From the IMG/VR virus record IMGVR_UViG_3300031950_000001, positions 62,001-126,000 of that record: a DNA stretch of 64,000 bases. The stretch is one strand, 5' to 3'. The position numbers and the translations under genes are program-made. The stretch is from a virus. Below, piece by piece: positions 9,016 to 17,621 of the stretch. A model generated the notes under the pieces. The model made no database searches and was not told the DNA's origin. It saw nothing but the letters and a program-made list of their open reading frames with translations. Position 1 is the stretch's first letter, and each line of letters starts with the position of its first letter.

Positions 9016-9044
9016 AATTTGATTCCGGAATCAAATTTTAGGCG
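9009..9044. repeat. palindromic element copy 2 (36-bp perfect dyad)
   Basis: The longest copy: the 24-bp core is extended on both sides by CGCCTA/TAGGCG to 36 perfectly self-complementary bases. It contains the stop codon of the upstream gene. Confidence 0.9.
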
Positions 9045-9103
9045 AATTTGTGGCTTCTGCGGCGTCGAAAGTCGGGTTCGACAGGCCAGTTGTCGTTTTT
9101 TGA

Positions 9104-9119
9104 GGCATTTAATATTGGG
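9104..9119 (+). promoter_or_regulatory. shared leader motif GGCATTTAATATTGGG, copy A
   Basis: The same motif (one mismatch at most) occurs at 17543 and 34984, each time downstream of a palindromic element and directly before a hairpin. The TAATAT core looks like a -10 box, but no clear -35 is seen, so a phage-specific promoter is only a hypothesis. Confidence 0.4.
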
Positions 9120-9140
9120 GTGGCGTTTGCCACCCTTTTT
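9118..9140 (+). terminator. leader hairpin / possible intrinsic terminator
   Basis: GGGTGGC and GCCACCC pair around a 4-base loop and are followed by TTTTT. If the preceding motif is a promoter, this would be an attenuator or a 5' stabilising hairpin rather than an end-of-operon terminator. Confidence 0.6.
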
Positions 9141-9192
9141 GTTTTTAGTTATGTTTTTTTCGTGTCCCTCTTTTTTAGTTAGGAGGTGTTTC

Positions 9193-10212
9193 ATGGTCGA
9201 CGTAATTCATGCAACGGCGTTTCCATTACGAATTCCCAGGCTCAGACAGATGGGCGACGCCATCGGTATCGAATCCGCCGATCGCCCCATGCAAATTATT
9301 CTTCCGGGTTTGGGTACGGAGAATGTATTTCCTCGTGCTAACCCTTCAAAGCATGGCATGTTTATCATGCCCGATAAATCAGTTATTGAAGTAGCCGACA
9401 AGATTACGTTGTATCGCTCTATGCTGAGGACCGATGAGCTTGAGACCCTATGGTCTAAAAAGACGCGTGCCTATGCCGTGGCCGTAGGAAAAGTGTTTAT
9501 TGCGGCTCTGTATCCGTCACGGATATCTATTTTAGATATGACAGGGAAGGAAGTTGATCGTATTAAGTTTAGCGCCAACGCGATTCCTCCGATCTCAAGC
9601 CGTCGGGGCGACACTCTGTGCGCGCTTCCCGCCCACGGTAGCAAAATCGTGTTTGCCTATCGTTCTCGGCGCCCACTGTGTGCCGTTGTCGTGTTTGATA
9701 TGCAGAAACGAGATATTGAAAACATTTATGAGCGCGGTTATATTTCTCCGGACGGGAGGTATCTATTTGAGCAAATAATTACGGACGTTGATCAGGACTT
9801 TCGTTTTAAAGTCATTTCCATCGAGACCGGTGCGGTTGTATTTGAGGACATATTGTCCCGCGATGTCGTCCGGTGTAGCGTTCAGGCCGGTCATATTATT
9901 GCGCAGACCGAGGATGCTGGGATACTTCTTGTCAATTTAGAGACACTTGATACGATCTCAATACCCGCATATGATGTTGCGATTACGAACGATGGGTACG
10001 TCGCAGCTGTTTCGTACAGCGATTGGACATATGGCGAAAGAAATCGTTTCCAGCAGTCGTCAGTGATATATTCGGACGATAAAATCTATCGCCCCGTCTA
10101 TATTTTTAAGCTAAGCGACCTTCCACGCGCTCAGGCGCCATTTATGAATCGTCATATCGTTCTATTTCCGACGGATGCCGTTCAGGCATATTGCGCTGTA
10201 GATGGAGTGTGA
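9193..10212 (+). CDS. beta-propeller-like phage protein, paralogue 1 of 5
   Basis: A 339-residue protein; ATG 9193 is chosen because AGGAGG sits 7 bases upstream, although the frame is open further back through the palindrome. It has repeated short strands with Asp/Gly turns (SRISILDMTGKEVD, AVVVFDMQKRDIENIY, ISPDGRYL), typical of beta-propeller blades, but no canonical WD40 dipeptides. It is closely similar to the next gene throughout, for example both contain the block FDMQKRDIENIYE. No signal peptide or membrane segment. Function unknown; it lies between tail and recombination modules and may be a virion, host-takeover or anti-defence factor. Confidence 0.65.
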   Translation: MVDVIHATAFPLRIPRLRQMGDAIGIESADRPMQIILPGLGTENVFPRANPSKHGMFIMPDKSVIEVADKITLYRSMLRTDELETLWSKKTRAYAVAVGKVFIAALYPSRISILDMTGKEVDRIKFSANAIPPISSRRGDTLCALPAHGSKIVFAYRSRRPLCAVVVFDMQKRDIENIYERGYISPDGRYLFEQIITDVDQDFRFKVISIETGAVVFEDILSRDVVRCSVQAGHIIAQTEDAGILLVNLETLDTISIPAYDVAITNDGYVAAVSYSDWTYGERNRFQQSSVIYSDDKIYRPVYIFKLSDLPRAQAPFMNRHIVLFPTDAVQAYCAVDGV

Positions 10213-10272
10213 CCGCATAACGTAACCAATGGGCGCATGTTGCGTGAACGTTTTTAAGTTCGGAGGTGGTCC

Positions 10273-11304
10273 GTGACCCGCGTAATTCCGACAATTGTAC
10301 TTTCGTCCTTTTTAAATCCTAAGCTCCACCAGATGGGTGATGCTATAGGTATCAAATCGGATAATCGTGTCCTGGATATCCTTCTTCCGGGTTTGGATGA
10401 AGAAGACCTGCTGTGTGTTAGTCGGTATTCAGGGCCGCGTTCCGTATTTATCATGGATGATAAAGCGATTATTGGCGTGAGTGACCATTCTAGTGTTTCC
10501 CGCTATGTGCGAAAGAATGACGATTTTAGTGTCGTATGGGCCAAAAATCTACGTGCCTATACGGTGGCGGTAGGAAAAACGTTTATTGCCGCGCTGTATC
10601 CGTCTCGTGTATCGATTCTCAATCTGGAGGGTAAGGAAGTGGACAGCATTAAGTTTGCTCCTCGTACGATTCCTCGAATCATGTACGACCTAGAAGCCGG
10701 TCCGCGCGTGCTCCCCGTACACGGGAGTAAAATTGTATTTGCTTATTATTCTGCGAAAGCGCTGGACACCGCTGTTGTGGTGTTTGACATGCAAAAACGG
10801 GATATTGAGAACATTTATGAAGACCGCTGGATCTCTTCGGACGGTAAATATCTCGTTCAACAAACGATTGTCGATCGCGTGCAGAATATCCATCGTATTA
10901 CGATTGTTTCCGTTGAGACAGGAACGGTTGTATTTGATGATCTATTGCCAGACGAATTAGGCCTAACCGACATTCAGGCAGGTTACATGATCCTGAATGT
11001 CGCGTATCGCGGTGATACGCCGTATCTGTGGACGATTCTTATTAATTTAGATACCCTTGACGTAACCTCAATTCCGACCGATGAGGTGACTATTACGAAC
11101 AACGGGTACGTTGCGATTGTTCCCGATTCTAACCGGCAGTACGACGAGGAGAAGGGCTGCTGGTATACCGAGAATATTTATGACGTGGTTCATATTTTTA
11201 AACTAAGCGATATTCCACGTGCTCCGGCGACAGATATGAATGGTCATACCATTCTACTTCCGACGAATGAAATTCAGGCGTGTTGTGTTACGGATGGAGT
11301 GTGA
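10273..11304 (+). CDS. beta-propeller-like phage protein, paralogue 2 of 5
   Basis: A 343-residue protein starting at GTG 10273 after CGGAGG. It aligns end to end with the preceding gene: the same opening (QMGDAIGI), VAVGKTFIAALYPSR in the middle, and a shared ending with IFKLSD(I/L)PRA. The copies have diverged mainly in the central and loop regions, as expected for an old tandem duplication under selection to keep a fold. Function is unknown. The short gap upstream (60 bases) has no clear terminator, suggesting cotranscription. Confidence 0.65.
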   Translation: MTRVIPTIVLSSFLNPKLHQMGDAIGIKSDNRVLDILLPGLDEEDLLCVSRYSGPRSVFIMDDKAIIGVSDHSSVSRYVRKNDDFSVVWAKNLRAYTVAVGKTFIAALYPSRVSILNLEGKEVDSIKFAPRTIPRIMYDLEAGPRVLPVHGSKIVFAYYSAKALDTAVVVFDMQKRDIENIYEDRWISSDGKYLVQQTIVDRVQNIHRITIVSVETGTVVFDDLLPDELGLTDIQAGYMILNVAYRGDTPYLWTILINLDTLDVTSIPTDEVTITNNGYVAIVPDSNRQYDEEKGCWYTENIYDVVHIFKLSDIPRAPATDMNGHTILLPTNEIQACCVTDGV

Positions 11305-11306
11305 CT

Positions 11307-12323
11307 ATGCGTGGTATAACCCATTGTCCTATGTTACATGTGCTTCCGGAGCAAGAAAAGCAAGGAGAGGCAGTCGTGGACAGTATGGACTACCGAGTTT
11401 TTAATTTCGATGGCGAGATATTTGAAGGAAAGGACGGAAACTTATATGCTCTCGTTTATCCCCATGACGCTATTTATAAGCTAAATGGCAACGACTTGGG
11501 TCCGGTACTTTATTGTGGCCCGCAAATGTTTTACAAATCGATGACGAAGACGGGCTATGACTACGCCCTAACTCAATTTCTGTCCCGACGCGGACGCAGG
11601 TTCCGTACATGGAGGGTCTTTCGGATAAGCGAGCAAAAGGAATACACATATACGTTTCCGGCCCGGTATTTCAACGCATTCGGATTTAACGCAGAGCGAA
11701 AAGTACTAGTTGCGTTTCAAGACTCGGTGGGTCACCGCGAAGTAGTCGGCATCGATTTTCGTTCGCGTCCGCGTACGACAAGACGAGTGCTGCTCGCTTT
11801 GTGTTCGATGCCTAACGTCGACCGACTTCTTGTCGCCTACTATGACGCGTCGAGAGTTATTCATATGTACGATCTGATGGAGCACAAGCACGTCTCGACA
11901 ATCGATGTAGGCATGTTTCATATTTATGAAGTATTCACTTACTATCCACTAGCGCCGAACATCGTCATTCTGCTGGGAATGTCGGACCATCGGGCGCTCT
12001 TTATTATTAAAGATCGGTCTATCGTTTTTCAGCTTCCTCTGCTCAATCCGCATGCTGTATATTCGGTCGAAAGTATAGGCAATCGATGTATTATCGGCAT
12101 ATGTTATAGCGCCAATGATAACAGATATATTTACGCGAATTTGGACAACGAGCGATTCTGCATTTTAAGCGACGTCTCCGGAGCCGATTTATTGTGCTCT
12201 GGCGTCGTAGTCCGACTTAAGCCGCATGGTCTTATCATCATTCCGACAGCGGATCTGGAACGAAATCAAGTTGGTTTGATCAGGGCTATGCCGAGCCGAC
12301 AGTCCGCGCTTGCGCTACTGTGA
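11307..12323 (+). CDS. beta-propeller-like phage protein, paralogue 3 of 5
   Basis: A 338-residue protein. ATG 11307 has GGAG at suitable spacing; a GTG at 11376 preceded by AGGAGAGG is an alternative, but the residues between the two starts are conserved in the next paralogue, which favours the upstream start. It belongs to a second subfamily with the genes at 12348 and 13434: NFDGEIFEGKDGNLYA near the start, YYPLAPNIVILLGMSD and ANLDNERFCILS further on. The regular strand-turn pattern suggests a beta-propeller. Function unknown. Confidence 0.65.
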   Translation: MRGITHCPMLHVLPEQEKQGEAVVDSMDYRVFNFDGEIFEGKDGNLYALVYPHDAIYKLNGNDLGPVLYCGPQMFYKSMTKTGYDYALTQFLSRRGRRFRTWRVFRISEQKEYTYTFPARYFNAFGFNAERKVLVAFQDSVGHREVVGIDFRSRPRTTRRVLLALCSMPNVDRLLVAYYDASRVIHMYDLMEHKHVSTIDVGMFHIYEVFTYYPLAPNIVILLGMSDHRALFIIKDRSIVFQLPLLNPHAVYSVESIGNRCIIGICYSANDNRYIYANLDNERFCILSDVSGADLLCSGVVVRLKPHGLIIIPTADLERNQVGLIRAMPSRQSALALL

Positions 12324-12347
12324 CCCGTAGAACAGGAGGATCGTACA

Positions 12348-13406
12348 ATGTGCAGTGTGTCCTGTCCTGATGGACAAAGTGTAACCGCAAGCAACGTAAC
12401 CGATCATATCAAGTTGCATGAACTAGAAGATCGAGAAAGTCAAAAAGAGGCGATCGTGGACGGGAGGTGCTACCCAGTATTTCGTTTTGATGGCCGTATA
12501 TTTGACGGGAAAGACGGTAATTTGTATGCCGTCGTTTATAACCGTCGCGAGATATATAGACTAAATGGCAATAAGTTAGGTTCGGTCGTTTATAAGAGTC
12601 CGCAGTCTCTTGATCTCTATGTGACGAATACGGGTTATGATCACGTCATATATCAACTCACCCCTCGATACAGGCAGACGTACCGGGTATGGAGGATTTT
12701 TCAGCCGAGCAATCAAAAGGAATACCGATATACGCAGTCGTCCCGTTATTCTGCACCATATGGATTTAATGTAGGACGGCAAGCACTTGTCATACACAAT
12801 GATGGGTTTCATAATTGTCGTGAAATGCGCTGTGCCGATTTGAGTTCCCGCCCAATCACAGAATGGCGAACAGCGATCGACGTTAAATCCTCGCCAAACG
12901 TTGATAGGCTTCTCGTTGCCAAATATGACACGCCGAGTCTGATTCATATCCACAATATAATGGGAGGTGAGCGCGTCTCGACGGTCGATCTAGATGGGCT
13001 TCCGATTCATAAGATATTATTCTACTATCCACTAGCACCGAATATTGTCATTCTTCTGGGAATGTCGGACGATTATGCGCTCTTTATTGTGAAAGATCAA
13101 TCTATCGTCTTCCAGCTTCCGATACAAAGTCCAATTTTTACGTACTCGGCCGAAAGCATGGGCAATCGGTGTCTTATCAGTCTATACCATTGGCCCGATC
13201 GTCGCCGATATATTTACGCAAATCTGGATAATGAGCGATTCTGTGTGCTAAGCGGTGCTACAGACGCCTCCTTATTATGCTCGGGTGTCGTAGCCAGACT
13301 TAAGCAACGGGATCTTCTCATTATTCCGACAGCCGATCTGGAACAAAAGCAGTTTGGTTTGATCACGTTTGCGCAGAGTCAACAGTCGGTTCTTGCCTTG
13401 TTGTGA
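12348..13406 (+). CDS. beta-propeller-like phage protein, paralogue 4 of 5
   Basis: A 352-residue protein with a strong AGGAGG before ATG 12348. Very similar to the preceding gene over its whole length, sharing FDGKDGNLYAVVY near residue 50, YYPLAPNIVILLGMSD in the middle and IIPTADLE near the end. The N-terminal 35 residues are less conserved. Probably the most recent duplicate of the 11307 gene. Function not recognised. Confidence 0.65.
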   Translation: MCSVSCPDGQSVTASNVTDHIKLHELEDRESQKEAIVDGRCYPVFRFDGRIFDGKDGNLYAVVYNRREIYRLNGNKLGSVVYKSPQSLDLYVTNTGYDHVIYQLTPRYRQTYRVWRIFQPSNQKEYRYTQSSRYSAPYGFNVGRQALVIHNDGFHNCREMRCADLSSRPITEWRTAIDVKSSPNVDRLLVAKYDTPSLIHIHNIMGGERVSTVDLDGLPIHKILFYYPLAPNIVILLGMSDDYALFIVKDQSIVFQLPIQSPIFTYSAESMGNRCLISLYHWPDRRRYIYANLDNERFCVLSGATDASLLCSGVVARLKQRDLLIIPTADLEQKQFGLITFAQSQQSVLALL

Positions 13407-13433
13407 TCTAGTTAACAGGAGGAGGAGGGTCCA

Positions 13434-14369
13434 ATGCGGAATAGGTCCTATCACGTTATTAACTTTGACGGTGCTATATTTGAAGGAGGAGATGGTAGAT
13501 TATATGCTGTGCGGTATGGCAGTAGTGATGTGTATCGGATAGATGGTACCAAGCTTCGATGGGCGTTTGCGCTTCCCAAAGGTTGCGTATACGATTCGTA
13601 TGGGTTTGTTGGCTATGACTACGTTCTTGCTCGGGTTCCGGGTAACGATGATAGCGTCGACAAATGGAAGGTTCGCGTCGTAAGTAGCGACCAAGTTTAT
13701 CGGTTTTACCAGCATAACCCTGCGTTCTATGGATTTAATGCAAAACATAAGATACTGCTCGTAAACCGCTCTCCCGATCGTATTGACTATACCAACCTTC
13801 AGACGATGGAGATATCCGCCACAACGCTTGATCAAATGGCTCAGATCAACGTAGATAAGCTTTTGATCGCCAATTACCGTGACGGGATAATTCAAACGCG
13901 TTATTTGACCGCGCCCGATGATATTGTTTCGACCGTCGATATCGCAGGGCTACATCTATGCGAGCCGGTCTTTTACTATCCTATCGCGCCAAATATTATT
14001 GCTCTATTGGGATGGGCACATGACAACGACGAAAATCGGCTATTTATCGTACGAAATGATCGCGTTGTGTTCCAGATGCCGATGATTGATGTTATAGGCG
14101 CAGAGAGCATGGAAAAGCGATTCCTTATTTACGGACGCCTACCGAAGAACCGCCGACCTAGCTCGGTCATTCTATACGGAAATCTTGATACGAATCGGTT
14201 CTGTATCTTGCCTAATATTTTTGACGCGAAGCTGATTAGTTATGGAATTGTTGTTGAGCCGCGAAGTATGTCTGGATATTGTATTGTGCCGTCCAAGCAC
14301 TTAGAGCACAAAACGCTTAATATTATGAAATTTAATCCGTGCGATTCATCGGCGCTAGTTGCTGTATGA
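13434..14369 (+). CDS. beta-propeller-like phage protein, paralogue 5 of 5
   Basis: A 311-residue protein with GGAGGAGG upstream of ATG 13434. It is the shortest and most diverged member of the second subfamily and lacks the N-terminal extension: it opens directly with VINFDGAIFEGGDGRLYAV and keeps YYPIAPNIIALLG and NLDTNRFCILP. It closes the tandem array; the nuclease gene sbcD follows 43 bases later, with its own AGGAGGG. Confidence 0.65.
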   Translation: MRNRSYHVINFDGAIFEGGDGRLYAVRYGSSDVYRIDGTKLRWAFALPKGCVYDSYGFVGYDYVLARVPGNDDSVDKWKVRVVSSDQVYRFYQHNPAFYGFNAKHKILLVNRSPDRIDYTNLQTMEISATTLDQMAQINVDKLLIANYRDGIIQTRYLTAPDDIVSTVDIAGLHLCEPVFYYPIAPNIIALLGWAHDNDENRLFIVRNDRVVFQMPMIDVIGAESMEKRFLIYGRLPKNRRPSSVILYGNLDTNRFCILPNIFDAKLISYGIVVEPRSMSGYCIVPSKHLEHKTLNIMKFNPCDSSALVAV

Positions 14370-14412
14370 GACCGGATAGTCTTTTTCTGGCGTAAAAGGA
14401 GGGATTTGCAGA

Positions 14413-15492
14413 ATGCTAGCGTTGGCCTCCGCAGACTGGCATATCGGAGACACGATAAAAGGCTTTATGCCATACGAACTCAAAGAGGATATTGATACCA
14501 TTCTCGACCTTATTCTAAAAGAAGTTGAACGGCTATCCCCTAAATGCTTTATTCTGGCTGGCGATATTTTCGACACCAAAACCGTCGGGGGCGAATCCTT
14601 AGCAAAATGCTCCCGGTTCATTAAACGCTGCCGGGACGTCGGCTGTACTGTGCTTTTTGTCCAAGGCCAGCATGATCTTAATACGGTTCCCATTCTGTCT
14701 ACATACGGCTACGACAACGTCGTTTATCTCAACGGAAAACTGCAGTGGTTTTCGCCTGACGGTAATCTACGGATTGCAGGTATGGATTTTGCCTACAAGC
14801 CTTTACGGGCTATCTCCTGTGATCTCTTAGTGACGCATCAAAACTGGAAACGGCCAGGATGGCCTTTCGGTATCCAAGAGCCTATTCCAGCCCTTTTAAA
14901 GAAGAAGCTGGTTGTTTCCGGTGATTGGCACGAGCATACGGTATTTCATTTGGGTTCCGATCTGCCTGCTGTCCTTTCTCCAGGACCGCTTCTGCCACAA
15001 CGACTAACGGAACCAAAAACATGCGCCATCTGGGCTATCGAGGATGATCTTTCCTATCGAAGCATTATCATCCCTACCAGGAAGTGGTTTGAATACACCA
15101 TAATGGGTGACGACGAATTAGACAAAGCGGTATCCGAAGTCAATGGTTTTCGGTGCGATCCTACCATTCCAGAAAGATTCGTAAAACCAGTATGCGTCTT
15201 GCGTTATCCTGCCGATTTCCATAATCAGGTGCTAAAAGCCGAAGAAAGCATGAACGCCATTTGTATTCATGTTTTGCTGACTAGCCCTAAAGAAAGGGGA
15301 CCTGTGGAAAAACTCACGTCCAGCCAGTTCGATATTCGACAGATTTTACGGCGTCTCTACGCAGACGATCCGAAACTAGCGGATATCGAACGTATTCTTA
15401 TGGCTTCAAGTCCATCGGCAGTAAAAGAGATTATTCGGGACATTCTGGGAGAACCAAAGAACCACGTCAACGGAGGGAAGGTTGAGTCATGA
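14413..15492 (+). CDS. sbcD: SbcD/Mre11-like (T4 gp47-type) nuclease subunit
   Basis: A 359-residue protein with the metallophosphoesterase motifs in order: ADWHIGD near residue 7, GDIFD near 50, GQHD near 85, THQNW near 140 and GDWHEH near 175. These ligate two Mn ions in Mre11/SbcD nucleases. It overlaps the next gene by ATGA and would form the nuclease half of the SbcCD/gp46-47 complex, which resects DNA ends for recombination-dependent replication. The final 100 residues are less conserved and probably form the cap and the Rad50-binding region. Start ATG 14413 follows AGGAGGG with 9-base spacing. Confidence 0.9.
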   Translation: MLALASADWHIGDTIKGFMPYELKEDIDTILDLILKEVERLSPKCFILAGDIFDTKTVGGESLAKCSRFIKRCRDVGCTVLFVQGQHDLNTVPILSTYGYDNVVYLNGKLQWFSPDGNLRIAGMDFAYKPLRAISCDLLVTHQNWKRPGWPFGIQEPIPALLKKKLVVSGDWHEHTVFHLGSDLPAVLSPGPLLPQRLTEPKTCAIWAIEDDLSYRSIIIPTRKWFEYTIMGDDELDKAVSEVNGFRCDPTIPERFVKPVCVLRYPADFHNQVLKAEESMNAICIHVLLTSPKERGPVEKLTSSQFDIRQILRRLYADDPKLADIERILMASSPSAVKEIIRDILGEPKNHVNGGKVES

Positions 15493-17207
15493 GTATTTCT
15501 CGTCTTTCGTTACGTCACTTCCGAAAGCATCGAAATCTCGACATTTCCTTTGGCCCAACGACATTGATCATAGGCCCAAACGGTTCAGGCAAAAGCACGA
15601 TTATCGAAGCCATACGTTTCGCGCTCGTAGGTGCGCTTAATAGCGACCTTAAGGACGCGATTACCGTCGGATCAAGCGAAGCCTTTGTCGATCTTCATTT
15701 CGACGACGGACTCATTGTTCGACGAAGGATTGACAAGCGCGGTAGTTACGCCGGACTTGAGCACGACGGCAACGCCGTCAATGGGGTTTCGGCCGTAACG
15801 AAATACATCTTGGACCATTTCGATATCTCCGAAGAAGCCGTTCATGTACTGCTGTCTCGGCAGGAAGCACTGTATGAATTCTTTATGGAAGCTGAAGCCA
15901 AACGAGTAGGGATGGTCTCTTCGCTCATTCCTGGCGTAGGCGTCATCAAGTCCCGATATGACTGGCTGACAGACGCGTTATCATCCTATCCGGACTATGG
16001 CACGCTCGAACCGACCAGCGAGGAAAAAGTCCGCCAATTAAAAAATAAGCTGAATGAGGTCGAAGCCAAACTAAATGAGCTCAAAAAGCGAAGGAATGAT
16101 GCTCTAGCCCGACAAAATGCCGATCGTGAAAAGGCCAGAATAAAGGAATTGGCACACCTCATAGCGCTGAAGCAGTACGAGATTGAAGAAATTAATCGAA
16201 GGGTCGCTCAGATGGAGGCGATGCTAGCCGAACTGCAGCCGAAACTTGAAACTCTGACTTCCCAAATCCAGAAAATCGAGACGCCGGCGGCCGATCTTGC
16301 GCGTCAGAACGAGCTACGGAAAGCCTATCAGACGGTCATGGAAGATATGACCCACAAGATTGCAACCGAGCCTCGATTTGAGGATATGAAAGAAGTCCTT
16401 GCTCCGATTGTTTCGGAGCTACTGAGCTGGTTCATCCCTCCGCCCGTTGATACGACCATTTTCGACAAGCTTGCCGAGCTTCGACAGGAAGAACAGGTCT
16501 TAAGCCATAACAAGCAAGTGCTTCAGACCGAAATCGCCACTCTCAGAAACCGAAAGTCTCTTATGGCGTCTGAAAAAAGCTTTCTACAGAGCAGGAGAAA
16601 CGCCATCATGATTCCGCAAGAAGAGCTGTCTTCAGAGGAGAATGTGGAAGAGCTTGTTGCGAAGACGGACAGTATGATGAGTGAAATGGCCAAGATATGC
16701 GAGGAACTCAGCAAAGAGAAGCGGCTATTACAAATGGGCCAATATCAACAGAAAAGAGACTATGTCAATCAGCTTCGGAATGTATTTCACTGGCGAAACA
16801 TCTCGATGCAGGCTTCAACATTCATCCTTGATAACCTTGTCGACGATATCAATGACTATCTCGCCCTATTAGATGTTCCATTTAGGGTCAAAACGAAGGA
16901 AGGCTCTATGACGCTGACAGCCGTATTTGGAGACACCGAGCTTCCGGATCAATTACTCTCAGGAGGCCAACGGGTGGCTGTTTCAATCGCTATGAAGTTG
17001 GCAATTTTACGCCTTTTGGGGGGTAAGTTCCGGTTTATCGCCCTAGATGAGCCGACGGCTTTTCTAGACAACGCCAGAATAGCCGGGCTAAGGGAGCTTA
17101 TGAGACGGACAAACGAAGTATGCCGTAATGAAGGGACGAAACTGATCGTAATCAGCCATTGTCCCGAAATTCAATCGGCATTTGATAATGTGGTCCAACT
17201 GGGCTAA
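15489..17207 (+). CDS. sbcC: SbcC/Rad50-like (T4 gp46-type) ATPase subunit
   Basis: A 572-residue SMC-type ATPase. Walker A GPNGSGKST is near residue 30, a Glu/Lys-rich coiled coil spans about 175-270 and resumes near 330-440, and the C-terminal lobe has the signature LSGGQR near 490 followed by Walker B IALDEP near 520 and a D-loop. It partners the SbcD-like protein in DNA end processing. At 572 residues it is much shorter than bacterial SbcC and close to T4 gp46, and I saw no CxxC zinc hook at the coiled-coil apex. The stop precedes a 290-base non-coding region. Confidence 0.9.
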   Translation: MSISRLSLRHFRKHRNLDISFGPTTLIIGPNGSGKSTIIEAIRFALVGALNSDLKDAITVGSSEAFVDLHFDDGLIVRRRIDKRGSYAGLEHDGNAVNGVSAVTKYILDHFDISEEAVHVLLSRQEALYEFFMEAEAKRVGMVSSLIPGVGVIKSRYDWLTDALSSYPDYGTLEPTSEEKVRQLKNKLNEVEAKLNELKKRRNDALARQNADREKARIKELAHLIALKQYEIEEINRRVAQMEAMLAELQPKLETLTSQIQKIETPAADLARQNELRKAYQTVMEDMTHKIATEPRFEDMKEVLAPIVSELLSWFIPPPVDTTIFDKLAELRQEEQVLSHNKQVLQTEIATLRNRKSLMASEKSFLQSRRNAIMIPQEELSSEENVEELVAKTDSMMSEMAKICEELSKEKRLLQMGQYQQKRDYVNQLRNVFHWRNISMQASTFILDNLVDDINDYLALLDVPFRVKTKEGSMTLTAVFGDTELPDQLLSGGQRVAVSIAMKLAILRLLGGKFRFIALDEPTAFLDNARIAGLRELMRRTNEVCRNEGTKLIVISHCPEIQSAFDNVVQLG

Positions 17208-17493
17208 AGATTTGCTGAAATTAAGGGCATTTACAAACGGCCCGGGGCGTCCACATTTTGCTCCTTGTGGCGTCCCGGGCCATTTCTGAAGAGAATTTTT
17301 TGTCCCCTAAACTGGCCGCGACCCCGGCGGCCTAAAATAATCGGAGGGGCGCCCCCCAGCGTTTGTGCGGGTGAGGCTGATTCTGCCAGGTGGCTGCCGG
17401 CCTGGCGATTCCATAGTCGGGACACTGGCTTTTGGGGACAGCCGGTGCGACTATGAAGTGCCTTTTCCGGCGGCGTTTTTTTAGCTATTAGGC
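17208..17493 (+). other. hairpin-dense intergenic region (candidate structured RNA)
   Basis: No convincing gene: the 63-codon frame inside has no ribosome site. The stretch carries a series of strong hairpins: 17239-17281 (GGCCCGGG paired with CCCGGGCC plus an inner stem), 17314-17332 (GGCCGC/GCGGCC), the palindrome GGGGCGCCCC at 17346, 17386-17405 (CCAGG/CCTGG), and 17413-17454 (ATAGTCG/CGACTAT enclosing an 8-bp stem). It begins with GGCATTTA at 17226, the first half of the shared leader motif. The GC-rich composition continues into the ORF at 17622. It could be a non-coding RNA or a cluster of processing sites. Confidence 0.5.
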
Positions 17494-17494
17494 A

Positions 17495-17518
17495 ATTTTT
17501 GATTCCGGAATCAAATTT
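17495..17518. repeat. palindromic element copy 3
   Basis: Core TTTGATTCC + reverse complement perfect over 18 bp, outer bases imperfect on the left. Followed by TTTTTTT on the right. Confidence 0.85.
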
Positions 17519-17542
17519 TTTTAATCATATCGCCAAAAGTGC

Positions 17543-17585
17543 GGCATTTAATAATGGGAATGGCCATCGTGCGGTGCGATGGCTA
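17543..17585 (+). promoter_or_regulatory. shared leader motif, copy B, plus hairpin
   Basis: GGCATTTAATAATGGG at 17543-17558 is followed by a 7-bp stem GCCATCG/CGATGGC (within 17561-17585) and a run of T. Same order as at 9104 and 34984. The Shine-Dalgarno GGAGG of the next gene lies 25 bases further on. Confidence 0.45.
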
Positions 17586-17621
17586 ATTTTTTTTACTTTT
17601 TTTACAATTGGAGGTTTTTTT

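Noticed and set aside
9019-9192. N-terminal extensions beginning with the codons of the palindrome (MIPESNF)
   Set aside because: They come from reading the dyad as codons; a good Shine-Dalgarno and ATG lie downstream at each such gene.
17265-17456. 63-codon frame in the hairpin-rich intergenic region
   Set aside because: No ribosome site, both strands are open because of GC-rich sequence, and the stems explain it.
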